Source: Desmodus rotundus
Lineage: Eukaryota; Chordata; Mammalia; Chiroptera; Phyllostomidae
Length of the DNA: 64,000 bases
Direction: 5' to 3'
Assembly: GCF_022682495.2 (NCBI RefSeq)
Contig: NC_071388.1
Coordinates: forward strand, 175,117,622 to 175,181,621
Below are positions 24,119 through 36,320 of the stretch, one piece after another. Every line of letters begins with the position of its first letter. The stretch's first letter is position 1. The notes beneath the pieces are model-generated. The model was given only the letters and a program-made list of their open reading frames with translations, was not told the DNA's origin and did no database searches. Both the position numbers and the translations under genes were made by a program.

Positions 24119-25440
24119 TTCATTATTTTATTTTGAAGTAATTTCAAACTCATAGGAAATTTACAAATGCAATACTAAAAAGCTGTTTTCCCCCGAAAGT
24201 ACACACTTGAAGCTAAGTTGCAGCACTGTTCCTACAAACAAGGACATTTTTTTTGCATAACCACGACACAATCACCCAAGCCGAGAGACTGACATTAAAA
24301 CATTACTATGTCAAATACACAGTCTCAGTTCAAATCTCACCAATTATCCTAATACAATACTATTTTTTGTGTGCTAATAAGAACCAGTTGAGGATCACGT
24401 GTTGCATTTGCCTGTGTTTAGTTTCCTTCCATTTGAAACAGTTCTTCACTATTGACTTTCATGACCTGGCTCTTACAAAGGCTATAAGCCGGGTATTTTC
24501 CTCAAATTTGCATTCGTCTGTTTTTCCTCATTTCCTCTTAATGAATCCTGTCAAGTGGTACATAATTTTGATTTGTCCCATTACTGGTGATCTTACCGTT
24601 GACCACAAGATTAAATGGTATTTGCTGAGTTTCTCCATTACAAAGGCCCGTTTTTAAAATTTGTATTTAGTAAGTGTTTTCTGGCGAGGTATTTTGAGAC
24701 AGTGCATGTTTCTCATCGATCTTTTAAGACTAGTTTTAGTATCTGTTAGTGTTTATTGGCTAAAATAATTATGACTATAGGAGTAGCTAAATGTGATTTT
24801 GTAGCTTTAAATTTGGTTCCACTTTTATTAGCTGGCATTCTACTATAAGGAAAAGCTTTCTCCCTGGCTGGTGTGGCTCAGTGGATTGAGTGCTGGCCTG
24901 TGAACCAAAGGGCTGCTGTCCAATTCCCAGTCAGGGCACCTGCCTGGGTTGTGGGCCAGCTCCCCAGTACGGGGTGCAGGAGAGGCAACCACACATTGAT
25001 GTTTCCCTCTCTTTCTCCCTCCCTTTCCCTCTCTCTAAAAAAAGATAAGTGAATTTTTTTTAAAAAATGAAAAGATTTCACTTCTTTCCATTTATTTGTT
25101 TGCTTATTTATATCTCTATGTCTTCTTAGATGCCTGTTTACTTCTACTGGTTATAATCTGTTCGTATCATTATTTTTAGATACTTAAACTACCTTAGATT
25201 TAGCTGGAAGAAACGCCTTCAAGCTGGCTTCTGAGTACTTTTGACACATTACATTAGTTTTTGCATCCTTCATTACTTTTTGCACAAGAATATCTTCAGA
25301 GTTAGCCTATCATTCCTTGAGTCATTCCCTGCCCTAGCCTTGTAGTCAGCAGTTTTCCTGTGAAGCCCCAGTTCCTGTCCATGAAGAAGGTATTTGGAAA
25401 CCAAGATATGGGCTCCAGGTCTATTCATTGCTTTGGGGAG
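24119..25440 (-). mobile_element. Old LINE-1 (L1M type), antisense, split by a SINE
   Basis: Pieces in order: ATTTCAAACTCATAGGAAATTTACAA; GTTTCCTTCCATTTGAAACAGTTCTTC; CATGACCTGGCTCTTACAAAGG; GATTTGTCCCATTACTGGTGATCTTACCG; GTATTTTGAGACAGTGCATGTTTCTCATC; and after the SINE GAAACCAAGATATGGGCTCCAGG. These belong to one old L1M 3' region. A VES SINE at 24862-25060 interrupts it, so the L1 is older than the SINE. No coding capacity remains. Confidence 0.7.
24862..25060 (+). mobile_element. VES-type SINE nested in an old L1
   Basis: CCCTGGCTGGTGTGGCTCAGTGGATTGAGTG, CCCAGTCAGGGCACCTGCCTGGGTTG, GGCAACCACACATTGATGTTTCCCTCTC, then CT-rich and A-rich ends. The B box is degenerate (GTCCAATTCCC). Flanks GGAAAAGCTTTCTC and TGAAAAGATTTCAC look like an imperfect target-site duplication. 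Confidence 0.9.
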
Positions 25441-25872
25441 GAGGTGGGCCACAGCTTCAGCCCTTCTCAGCAGACACCTATTTATAGCATATTTTATTTT
25501 AATCTCTTCATATGAATGGTGAAAATCACATATTCATGCCAACATTTGCCATTAGAATCAACTATCACAGTATTTAGTTTTCTTCCTTCCTATATTTGTA
25601 ACTTTCTTCAAGTACAGGGATGACTATTTTTAATATATTTTTATGATAACATCTATAATATATGTATACTTTATATATAACATGGACACTGTACATAAAT
25701 TCTTTTTGCACAAACCCGTCTTTCGCTAACAGCACTGCCTCACCTCTCTTGCAGATGCCATCCTCAGCTCTGCTCAGGCTCCAGCGCCCCCAGTCAGGGC
25801 CTTCTCGCTTCCTTCGCCACCGTACTGTCCATCTGTTCAGTTCCGCATAATGGCTTCAGGAGCAAACTTTTC
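25441..25872. other. No gene seen
   Basis: AT-rich DNA (ATATTTTTATGATAACATC) with a GC-richer stretch at 25720-25850 (CAGATGCCATCCTCAGCTCTGC). No domain or exon structure could be supported. Confidence 0.35.
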
Positions 25873-25941
25873 TGGAAGGAAAGAAGGAAAGAAGGAAAGA
25901 AAAAGAGATAGTAGCAAGGAAGGGAGAAGGAAGGAAAGAAG
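25873..25941 (+). repeat. (GGAAA)n/(GAAA)n purine tract
   Basis: GGAAGGAAAGAAGGAAAGAAGG continues into GAAAAAGAGA and GGAAGGGAGAAGGAAGG. It is a degenerate purine microsatellite that may be the tail of a decayed retrotransposon. Confidence 0.8.
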
Positions 25942-28924
25942 CTAATCAGTAAACAATATCTTAAGAGCAGGATGTATCTTTTAAGCCAGACCGTATTGAA
26001 CACAGAGGCGTTTACCGATCAGTTGATCAATGTGTATTACGTGAATGTTGAAAGAATGAAGAAAGGAATAAAGAACTTCACTGCGTACAATTAAGTCTGA
26101 GAAATAATTCACAAATATTAATTTTGTCCAAAATATGGCGACTACTTGCAATTTAAAACAAATGACTTATTTCCAGTACTAAACCAATGCATCACCATTA
26201 ACTGTGGGGATTTAAAATTCCAAAAATGGAGTCAAGGTTTATGTAAGAAAGAACACAACAAATCTAGTGCTAAGTATGAAGTTGTATGAATGTGTCTTTA
26301 GTGCATGTTTGGAGGTGAACTTACTGTGTCTGTCCTTTCTCCCTCCTTTCTCTTTTTCTTCACCACTTTTCTCAACTGAATAATACTAACCTTTATTCTC
26401 ATAATATATTTTTTTGAGATAGATCAAAAGTTTGAGCTTTATTCTTCACTTAGTGACTCTATGAGATAGCAAGTGCAAAATGTTTCACTTCAGTGCTCAA
26501 TGACTTCTATATAAAACCTTTAAACTGATCAATTATTATTATTTATTCAGACTGTTCAGTTACTTTTTAAGTGTACATAGTGGATTTAGTGGTCAATAGT
26601 CAGCACTTTTGCCGATAGCATTGCTACTCAGTTAAATCGTTACTCTGGTGGCTTCTCATTTGACCTAAGAAACTGGGCAATTCCCATGAGTTTGCCAAGA
26701 GTCTTCAAAATTTGTATTTTGAGACCTATATTCTCTGATTATATTTTACTTTGGAAGTTGCCCGTTAGCATGACCTAGGGTTGGAAAATATCTGATGAAA
26801 TTCAGAAGAAAAAAACGTATTAAACTGTACATAATAAAGAGGTATAGAAAGCACAAATGTAGCAATGGTGAGGGAATGTAGTCACACACAAGAGCCTGCA
26901 CCATATAATTTCGTTTGTGTAATATACAAGTACAGGGGCAGCTACTCTGTTATACACAGCACTGTGGGGGCAGGGGCGGGAGGGGACCAGAGGAAGCTTT
27001 TTGGAGTGTTTGTGTTTTCCTGATTCTTAATCTGACAGCTGATTGCAAGGGACTGTTCAGTTTGAGAAATTCAACACACTGCATTTATAATGCCTACTCT
27101 TGTGTTTGGTATGTTTTCCTCTGCTAACAAGTTTTAGAAAAAATTATGTCCATCTTCCATAACTCAGCAACAAGTCTTCTCTTGGCTGTGATCGTCTGTT
27201 TTTCAAACTTCTATTTCGACTAAGATATAAAAAGCACAATAGCTGCTACGTCTCTAAAAAAAAAAAGAATTTTGATAAGAATCTCACAGAACTTGTGAAT
27301 CATCCATTAAGAGATGTTTTTTGGGGGCCAAGAACTCAATCCAGTCTGAGGTGGATTTGGCAAAGTCATTTGTCCTTTTCAAGTCAGCATGGTTTTGGCA
27401 CCTGCACGTCAGCGAAAGCTGCCACTGCTGGAAACTCACTCTTAACAAAGGTTGCCGGCTTCTGACTAGTGGATTATGATACAGCAGAAAAGATCAGTGA
27501 AACTGTTCCAGCCATGTGAGTAATCAATGCAGGTGGCTGATTCCATAGTTCATGATTGATACAACTTGTTGATGCTACTCTTTGAAGACAGACTAGAGTA
27601 AGCAATATTGTCTGCTCAGACGAACCTACAAGAGTGCATCTTGTATAAAAATGGTCAAATGCAGCTTGGACTGAAGTGCTAGATATTCTGAGGGTTTATT
27701 TTCAGTGAGGAATTTCTCTCTTTGAAGTGTTTCATGCTTTTTGTGTTGTTGATGGTGGTGGTCACTATTGGTTTAGTTTCTCTCTTTTTTAAAACAAGAT
27801 TTTTTTTTTCAGGAATTAGGGATAATATCCTTATGGACTTTATCATCTTTCATATTAACTCTCAATACAAAATGACATGCTTAACAGCTACAATGATTTC
27901 ATCCAATTTTCTTTGGAACAATTTGTGACTGAACTGGTGACTATATTATGCCTTAAGGGAATGCTAAATATGGTTAATGTTGAACTTTTCTTTCTCTCTG
28001 GTGCACATATGTAAAATAAAACTGCACATAAAAAAATGGGCAGCAGAAGAGCTGTTCATAAAAATAATCAAGGTAGGCATCTGGTTAAGACATGTGCTCA
28101 ACTGTTTTGTTCAGTTTATTTAGAGCTCAACATTTTCAACGTTTCTGTAAGTAATTCTCTGGTTTTTATAAAGCAAATCCTGGTCTGGATTGTGTAGCCC
28201 TTCAAAAATAACTTACTAGAATAACTTTCAATGGTGAATGCCTTCTAACTCTTAACATGTTTGGTGAATTGTTTTCAGGTTCACTCCCAATTAATGCAAA
28301 TGTTTAAAAGATTATTATCGTATTTACCCCATTTTCTTAAATCTTATAGATCATATATTCAATTGAATTCATATTTATTTTTTCATAAATGATCCAAATT
28401 TATGAATAAATAGGCATACCATCGAAACTGGGTATCAGTGGTCATTATTTTGTTAGTGCAAGCCTTTTCCACCACGGCTTGCTTCCAAAACAGTAACTGC
28501 ATTAAAGTTTAATAGCTTAAATGCTTGGGAGTCTTACACACTAAATCCAATTTCAGAGTTGTCTAGTAATATTTAATATTACTTCTGAACTGAAATAAGA
28601 ACTTAGCTTTTGAAATCATCATCTTTTCTCTTTATTTGAAATATCTTTCTACCCAGAATGGCTGTGAAATGGCACTGGGCACCAATTTGGCCAGTACCAC
28701 CTCACCATGGCCATATCTGAGGGTGGGACTTGTTCAGGTAGGATCATGGCCTTATGAATAGTGGGACAAGTAGGGGCATGCTAGGTTATCGAAATCAGAG
28801 CTGCAACCAGTGGAAAACAGAATAAGTAAGGCAGACCACAGTCTTAGAATTATTTCCAAGTATTGCTTTTTAAAAGTAATACTTACCAATTGTCTATATT
28901 TCTATTTTTATTTTATTTTGTTTT
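25942..28924. other. AT-rich DNA, no gene seen
   Basis: No exon or assignable repeat. The segment at about 27380-27550 (GCACGTCAGCGAAAGCTGCC, CTGTTCCAGCCATGTGAGTAATCAATGC) is better balanced than its surroundings and could be constrained, at low confidence. Confidence 0.4.
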
Positions 28925-29100
28925 CATTCCTAAACAGTGAGAAGAACATTTCCTATAAAGATGTACTCTCTTTACCCATTTCCTCCACCCTGTAGCCCCT
29001 GCCTCTGGCAAACGCTAATCTGTTCTCAGTAGATGAGTGTATAAGTTTGGGTTACTTTTTTTTTTTTTAGAGTTTGCATATTTAAATCACATGGAAAAGT
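28925..29100 (-). mobile_element. LINE-1 3' UTR fragment, antisense
   Basis: CCATTTCCTCCACCCTGTAGCCCCTGCCTCTGGCAAACGCTAATCTGTTCTC, then GATGAGTG...GTTTGGGTTAC, a T run and AGAGTTTGCATATTTAAATCA: the antisense L1M 3' UTR. Confidence 0.7.
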
Positions 29101-29216
29101 ATAAGAATAATTTAACAAACTTATGTGCCAATAAATAATGTTAGAAAAATAATGTGTATTTTCTTTAGATATTTCATTTTTTAAAAATAAAGAAATAAAA
29201 TCATTATAGGTGGAGT

Positions 29217-29754
29217 TGATATTTTGAGCAAGGGAGCACCCCTAAAAGGAATCACTCACACACATTTGTCTTTCCACAGTGCTGGGTTTATTAGAGGAGA
29301 CCTCCCCAGTAAGCCAATAGAGTCACATGCAAGGTACACACAGAGAAGGGGAGCTTATGCAATAGAAACCAGCAGAATGAGTGTTCGGTGCAAAGTCCTG
29401 TTCACTGGTGGCATCTGCAGGTTGAGAGGCAGGTTTTAGTGTTAAGCCAGGCAGTTGGAGTGGTAGTAGGCGTCCAGTGGCATGGGAGTCTGGCAGGGCT
29501 CGGAACATGACCCATGGTACAGCCAAACTCATGGTAGTGCCAGGTGGTTTGAGCTCTGAGTTCTTATAGCCAAACAGGGGCAGATGCCTCACTCATATTG
29601 GTGTCTACATGGAGTCCTTATCCAAGTGTCCAGGCTTGTGGTTTTGGTCATAGGCCCCTCCTAAGGGTATTCCAATTACACCCCATTAACTCAGTCTTAA
29701 CATAGCACTTGACGTAACTGTCATGGCTGACAGTGACTCCATATTGGATTGTCA
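29217..29754 (-). mobile_element. Probable solo LTR of an endogenous retrovirus, antisense
   Basis: On the minus strand it runs from TGACAATCC to CAAAATATCA. It carries a TATA box (CTATAAGAA, plus 29561-29569) and AATAAA (plus 29287-29292) followed by GT-rich GTGTGTGAGTG. That order (U3, TATA, polyA signal, U5) fits an LTR of about 540 bp. No clear target-site duplication was seen, so the ends may be off by several bases. No internal retroviral sequence is next to it. A class I type is possible, but no family is assigned. Confidence 0.6.
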
Positions 29755-29764
29755 AAGGTATCTA

Positions 29765-30085
29765 AGAAGTTCACTCTGCTCTGTCTTTATACAGTTGGAA
29801 ACTCTTTGCATATCTCAGCTACTTCCTTTCCCTTCTTTCCCTTCCAGAGTTTACCACAACCCTTAGAGTCATGTGTACCTATCCCGTGCTTGTTTTTGTT
29901 ATTGTGTGTTTTTAACCTTTACATAATCAGCATTAATCCTATCATTCTGAAATTTGCTATTTCATCCATTACTATGTTTGTTCTATATATCTTCTGTTCA
30001 AGTAACTTAACTACTGCATGGAATTCTACTGTATGAATATGCCAAGCTCACTTTTCCTACTGATGAACTTATATCCAGAGGGCAT
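29765..30085 (-). mobile_element. Old LINE-1 3' region, antisense
   Basis: TTCCAGAGTTTACCACAACCCTTAGAGTC, TTTTTAACCTTTACATAATCAGCATTAATCC and TACTGCATGGAATTCTACTGTATGAATATGCC read like the antisense end of an old L1, close to the common TGTATGAATATACC motif. Confidence 0.5.
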
Positions 30086-30117
30086 ATCACATGTTTGCCT
30101 ATGTCTAAAACAGATGA

Positions 30118-30228
30118 TCAGTGAGAGCAGGGACTTTGTTTTGTTCATTACTGTATTGACAGTGCTTAGAATAGCACCTGGGATTCAATAATCATTTGTT
30201 CAATGAGTGAACAAATACATGAATAAAC
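30118..30228 (+). mobile_element. LINE-2 3' end fragment
   Basis: GTGAGAGCAGGGACTTTGTTTTGTTCATTACTGTA, CAGTGCTTAGAATAGCACCTGGGATTCAATAATCATTTGTTCAATGAGTGAA matches the sense L2 3' end (GGCAGGGACTGTGTCTTGTTC...GCCTGGCACATAGTAGGTGCTCAATAAATG). Confidence 0.7.
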
Positions 30229-30229
30229 A

Positions 30230-31499
30230 TGTACATTTCATCCAATATTTTGCCACTGAGAACTATATCAGTCTAAATTCTGGCAGGAAATAGATACTGT
30301 GCTCAAGCTAAAACATTTGTAAAAGAGTTTGATAAAGGGACTGTTTGCAAAGAAATGGGCAAAGTGTGGGAAAACCTTAAAGAGTGACTTCACAGTTTTA
30401 GGGCTAATTACCAAACTTAGTCCTAAAGGAAAAAGAGAAAGGCGTGGTGACTGGTAACTAAGTAGGAAGAGCTCACGGTTAGGTTAAGATCATTGTCTTA
30501 GACGAAACCTTAAGTAGAGGCAGCTTAATAAGAAGGAGGCCAGTGTTGGGGGGAACCAAACAGCCTAATTTTCCTCTCTCTCGTGTTCCTCAGATTTCAT
30601 GCTTTTTCTCCTCCTCAGATACACACGACCGGAAGTCAGGGCCCGCGGAGCTCAAGGATCACATCCATTCAGTTCAGCCTCCCAGGAACACGGCTGGGGC
30701 CAACAGAGGCTTTCCTGTTCCAGCACGGTGCTTCATTGAACTTCCTTACACGTGTTTACTTACACATTTCATTTAGAATTTCTTTAGGGTAAACATTGAG
30801 CAATGACCTTCTTGGATAAGAGAATTTTGTTCCACTATACCAAACAATGCAAAGCCTGTGACACAGTCTCACTAAAACTAAGATAAGCAGACATGATATT
30901 TCTCAAGATGTGAGCAAATAGGAAGCACACAATACTACCTATGAAATATTTAAGCCTAAAGTGTTAAATCTTAACCTAAAAAAGCTGAAAGATCTAATTA
31001 TCAGTTTACAAAGTTTACAAGAATGCATGGGAGAGGGGAACAAATGACCCAATTTTTCTAACAAACCCACTACTTGGGGATAAAAGAGAAGGAAAGAGGA
31101 CCTCTATTTGGATTTAATTGAAACCTACAACAATAATACAATTATTAAAATAATATTAATATGGCCTGGGATTAACTCTTTATTTTTTTAAATTGGTGAT
31201 AATACCAGGGATATGTGTAAAAATGCCCATCTTAGTAAGAGACAGATAGAAAAATATTTAACAGATAAAATAACAAAATTTGTGAGATTGTCTTTAAAAT
31301 AATCTAGCAAACAAACAACCAAACACTGGGGGGTTTGGAGTAGCAGAAGGTAGGTGATATAATTTGGCAAAATGATGGTAACCTTGGAAGTTGAGTAATG
31401 TGTACACAGAGGTTAATCATATTATTATCTCTACTTTTGTGTATTTGATAATTTCCATAAAAATTTTAAAGGAAAAATTAATACAAATGTCTTTGAAAA
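30230..31499. other. No gene seen; possible unassigned old repeat
   Basis: 30258-30740 (GTCTAAATTCTGGCAGGAAATAG, AGTTTGATAAAGGGACTGTTTGC) resembles a widespread mammalian repeat that I could not name. A GC-rich segment GACCGGAAGTCAGGGCCCGCGG lies near 30630. The rest is AT-rich. Confidence 0.4.
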
Positions 31500-32780
31500 T
31501 AATTAGGCTGACTTATTCTCACATTAGTAGAATATGAGGGTTCTCATTGTCCTATATCCTCCCCTTACTTATTATGTTAAGGTATGTATTTTAGTGAATT
31601 TGCTATATGTTTAATACTGTTTCATCTTTCCTTCAATTTTTATTTCCCTGGACAATAATGAGGCTAAATAAGTGTTCATGTGTTTACTGGCCATTTGGGT
31701 TTTATCTATGTGAAATGTTTATATGTTACAATTTGTATTTGATTGAGCTTTTCTTAATGATACTGAGTTGCTTTTTATGTATTTTGTGTATTGCTTGGCA
31801 GTTATATTGATTGCACAAACCTGCTTTTATCCGGTACTTGCTTTTTTACTTTATTAAGGTTGTCTTTTATGTATAATTTTCTTTTTAAAAAATTCACATT
31901 TCCTACATTTTCCAAGAAAAAATCCATGCAATATATATTTTCTGCCTTTTTAAAAATAGTTTACAGATTTTTTCCTGGATTCTATTTTATATAATATTCA
32001 AGATGGAAATCTACATTGTTTCCCCATCAGAACCTGATTGACAGAATTATCCTTTAGTTCCTTAATGATTGGCATTGTGACTTCTTCCATATACAAATTT
32101 CCAGATCAAGTACAGGTTTGGTTCTATTGGGATGTTTGTTCCATTGGGATATTTGTACATCTCTCTGAAGTTACTATACACTGAATTACTACAGCTTTAC
32201 CATAAGTCTTAATATATGCTTATGTAGATTCCCTGGATAATTTTTAAAAATTGCCTTGTGTAGTCTTGGCTCTTTTCTTTCCTGTGAACTTTAGGTTCAA
32301 ATTTTCAGGTTCCATAAAACAGCTGCTGGTTTTCTGACTGGACTTGCATTGAATTTATAGATTAATTTGGGAAAATTTGCCAATTGTTTTGCATTGAGTC
32401 TTCCAATTCACATTCAGACATATCTATTTCTTTATATATTCAAGCTTCCTCTATGACTTCAGTAAAGATTTACAATTTTCTCCATAAAACCTTTTGTATT
32501 TTTCCAGATTTTTAAAGAGTTACTTACATTTCTATTGCTCATGCTGAATGTTATTTTAATAGAATATTTTACTTGTTTATTGTATGTGTGTAAGAACATT
32601 ATGAATTTTGCATTCTCATCATGTTGTCATCAATTTTACTAAACTATCTTAACTCTATTTTTCTTATTGTATCATAATGTATTTTCTAGGTAACTTGGGT
32701 CACACTTTCTTGTTTATTCTCATGTCTACTGACTTTTCAAAAGTATCTACCGAATACTAGATACTTTTGATAATATATTA
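31500..32780 (-). mobile_element. Old LINE-1 ORF2/3' region, antisense
   Basis: Segments such as CATGTGTTTACTGGCCATTTGGG, AGCTTTACCATAAGTCTTAATA, ACTTGCATTGAATTTATAGATTAATTTGGG and GAGTCTTCCAATTCACATTCAGACATATCTATTTC are the antisense strand of L1 ORF2 (the GTTGAATCTGTAGATCAATTTGGGGAG...GAGTCTTCCAATCCATGAACATGG region). Heavily mutated, with no intact frame. Confidence 0.75.
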
Positions 32781-34429
32781 AAAGTCTGGATTTGGGTTTT
32801 ACCTCCTTGCCACCTGGGTTGTTCTTGTTTGTTTGTTTACCATCGTGTCTAAACTAAATCCATAATTTGCATCTCCCAGTAACGTGTGGCCGTTGACCTG
32901 TGCTCAGATTTCTGTTTGGTTTTATAACGTGAGCCCTGGCCCCTGTGTCAGCATGGCTTAGAGGTCATCTAAGGATTGGTCAGAGGCTGTACTTGCCAAC
33001 TTTAAGCTTCAGACCTTGGTTATTGGATTTGTGGATTCAAGGGCGCATTCAATGTCCTCACACTTTATGTCCTGTCACCCTCTCTCTGGACTCCTCTGAG
33101 TGTCCCTTGGCCCCATCAGTTCTGTGGACCAAAAGTGTGGATATGGCATGTGTCCACTGCCCACTTGTGTACACTTCATTTTCATAGTTTTTGGTGGATA
33201 CTGAGTATGGGGTGAATTTATTTTGTCCTCTACGGCTGTCTTACCTCCCAGAATTCTCTATAAAGCCCCAGTTAGTCTGCTGGCTTTCCCTGTGTCCTTG
33301 CTACTGAATTTGACAACAGTTAAATCAAATGGGTCTCTTCCCGCAGTGGGGGGCAAATCTGCTGGTTTTCAAGGCTTGCACGCATTGGTTGCAGCATTCA
33401 TTGATTGACGTGCCGTGGTGACGGAACTCAGGCTGCGGATAGGGAGAAAGGGAAGCAGCCGTGGGCAAGAGTGTCGCACACCTTCCCTATTCCTACTCGG
33501 AGCTCATTAATGAATGTGGTTTGCATGAAAACACACTTCTCGGTTTGTTGAAACCCCTGATTAAATTCCAGAGTGGTAATGAAATTGTTGATTTTAAACA
33601 TTTTGCTCTCCCCCCCCCACCCCGTTATAGTTGCTTTTGAACAAATGGATTTTTCAACCTTCCTACTCACTCCATCATGCAGGAAGTCAGAGCTCTATTT
33701 TAACTTTTTATGCTCTGTGATTTATAGGATAATTGAATTTGCCAGGTAATTATGTCCTTTTTGTTCATTCATAAGTGTTTATGACGTCTCTGAGCCTTTC
33801 TTCTGAGCCCTTGAACCAGCAGGATGTTTTATTTTCCCCTCAATTGTTTGTCTTTCCAGTGTGGTTTTGACCTACTTTTGCTCTTTCTTGGTCAAGCTAG
33901 AGTCTTCTTTTAGATAAATCAAATTTGATTTATATATTTATCAGTTTATAATGGAGTTGAGATATTGCTCAGAAGATTACTTTGTCTTAAGTTTCTTCCA
34001 CCATGCTAATAAATTCACAATTCTCAGCTCACAGCTCTACCTCTGCCACAGCCGTCCCACATATTTATATGGCCTTGCTTTTAATGTACAAATATATAGT
34101 GAACAAACATGGGCTTAGTTGGTGACATATTTATTGAGCTACCTATAATAGGTTCCCTTGCCCCCCCCCTTTGGACTTCTGTCTTGATACTAGCACATAA
34201 TTTACTATTATTTTAGTCTCTAGTTCTGCATTACAATGTTTTTTTCTTTTCATGAACAAATGACGCCTATATAGAATTTTGGGTTGTAATAGCTTCACAA
34301 GAGAGTACCCCAGATAATTATTAAGTAATAAGTGACAAGGCAAATGACTGTGAGGTTCTTAAGTGATAATAAATGTCTGTCACCCTGATGCTAGTTTCAA
34401 GGATCTAGAGGGATAATGGGGAAAGAGCT
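32781..34429. other. No gene seen
   Basis: Mixed DNA with two C runs (33611-33620; 34163-34171). Open frames (for example 32945-33187) have no domain or splice context. Confidence 0.4.
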
Positions 34430-34590
34430 GTAGCTGTTACTCTCTGACTACTTACTATATTCCAGATGCTATGGTTTAGCTGCATTGTTTTTAATTGAAT
34501 TGTGTAATGTAGTTTGAACAATAAAAGTATAAAGTAGGTTCTGTTAATATTCACATTTTCAAAGTTAAGAAATTAAGGGATGGGACATGG
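34430..34590 (-). mobile_element. MIR-type SINE fragment, antisense
   Basis: CTGACTACTTACTATATTCCAGATGCTATGG...GTAGGTTCTGTTAATATTCACATTTTCAAAGTTAAGAAATTAAGGG follows antisense MIR (ACTTACTATGTGCCAGGCACTG...GGTACTATTATTATCCCCATTTTACAGATGAGG), with insertions. Confidence 0.5.
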
Positions 34591-35785
34591 TTTGGAAATC
34601 ATACTGAAGAGATCAGTGTGGCACAGTCACTCACCGATCAGAACAGATGTTAGCTCCATACAGCCAGGCTGACTTCTGGGTAGTCGTGAAACTAGTGTTG
34701 CTGAAGGGGAATGTCAAGGAAGGGTGAATCAATGTTTCATTTAGCAGTGAATGGCAGAAACTTCAAATAATAACAGCTTCAAGAAGGGATTCTTTTTTTC
34801 ACATAACAATAAATCTGGGATTGGACAAGCCTTGGACTGCATATGTCTTCCCCATCACGTACCCATGCCCTTTTTATCTCCTTGCTTTGCCTGTGGGTTT
34901 TGGCCTCATGATTGCAAGCTGGATGCTAAACCTTCAGATATCACACCATCATTCCCAAGAGGCAGGAGGAAAAATAGTGAAGGACCAGGACTCGAAGAGA
35001 CAGCTCGTGCCTTTTATGAAGTTTTTCTTGATTTCATCTCCTGTACACACTGATTGGTAATACCACTGAGATTAGGTTCTTTCTGATGTGATACAACATA
35101 AAGTATTCACTCAAAATTATGTTATTTTTTATAATGTGGAGGACAGATATAACAGTGAGGTTGCCCCAATGCCATACCATGTACACAGTTTAAGCAGAGG
35201 CAGAAAGAGTAGGCACTGTGCCTGTAACAAAGACAGGTACACCCACATGAGGTGGTACACTGGACCTAGGTTGTGTGGGCTCTCATCTCTTGGTGAGGAA
35301 GTGTTCTAGGCGCAAGGCCCATTCTTAGGTGGCTGAGTTGTCATAGAAAGCTTGTGCACATGGGGCTGCCTTTCCCAATACTTTATATACTTCTTTAATT
35401 TTTACTTTGCATTTTTATGTTCTTAAGTGTGATTGGCAATTTTCTCATTCTTGTCTTTTTTGTCAATTCCCAAAAACTGTTCTTACATGTCTTTTGTTAT
35501 TGTCACCCACTGTGGAAGATAGATTAGCTATATTCTTCTCTGTCTTCACTTTGATTGCTGGAACAATGTATACTCAGTGATACTCATAGCTGTGTCAATA
35601 ACATTAAACTGTGATGCTGAGAAAGCGGCCCTAAGCTTCAGTTGTTCCATCAGTATTAGGAAGAATTTAGGATGGATGATCACCAATGACCCCTTCAAAT
35701 CTAAGTTTTTATTATGCTTTCTTTCATTTCCAAGTGAGGGAACTCAATAACATAAAAAGATTAACATCTCAAAGATAGTATTAAA
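34591..35785. other. No gene seen
   Basis: AT-rich to mixed sequence. Two overlapping frames near 34751-35060 are unsupported. No assignable repeat. Confidence 0.4.
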
Positions 35786-36035
35786 GAAAGACAAACACCA
35801 TATGATTTCACTCATATGTGGAATCTAATGAACAAACTGAACTAACAACCAAAACAGACACTGACTCATAGATAGAGAGCAGGATGAAAGCACTGAATGG
35901 GGGTTAGGGGGTGGAGGGATCAAGCAAAAAAGATAAAGGACTCGTAGACGCGGACAAGAATGTGGTGATGCCGTGGGAGGAGAGGCATAAAGGGGAATAA
36001 ACTGCAATGGAAAATACAATTAAAAAGAAACATAA
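35786..36035 (+). mobile_element. 5'-truncated LINE-1 3' end
   Basis: AAGACAAACACCATATGATTTCACTCATATGTGGAATCTAATGAACAAA is the sense L1 ORF2/3' UTR junction region. GGGGGTTAGGGGGTGGAGGG and AAACTGCAATGGAAAATACAATTAAAAAGAAA close it. Confidence 0.85.
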
Positions 36036-36239
36036 ATATTGGTATCTTTTCTCTTAATAGCTTTGCCTGAGAAAATAACATTTTTAAGATTTACTTTTCC
36101 AAGTTACAACTAAATTCTGTTGGGACAAAAACCCCAGATGTAGACATTTTGGATTAGTTTACCTCCCAGAAGTCATACAAATTACTGAAATTTCTGCATT
36201 CACACACAAAGTTGGAAATGGAGAGCTACTTTTCCTTTT

Positions 36240-36320
36240 GGGAGGAGTGAATTTAAAGGGGAAGATGGAGACAGTTGTACCTGAACAACAATAAAAAATG
36301 TAAAAAAAAAAAAGTAAAAT
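36240..36320 (+). mobile_element. Very short LINE-1 3' end with A tail
   Basis: GGAGGAGTGAATTTAAAGGGGAAGATGGAGACAGTTGTACCTGAACAACAATAAAAAATG followed by an A12 run. It matches the terminal L1 3' UTR (ACTGCAATTGAATAACAATAA type). It lies about 200 bases downstream of another L1 end in the same orientation. Confidence 0.65.

Noticed and set aside
24253..24657. 134-codon open frame
   Set aside because: It lies inside an antisense old LINE-1, and its peptide is just the L1 complement read through.
29323..29592. 89-codon minus-strand frame
   Set aside because: Lies wholly inside an LTR and does not match any retroviral protein.
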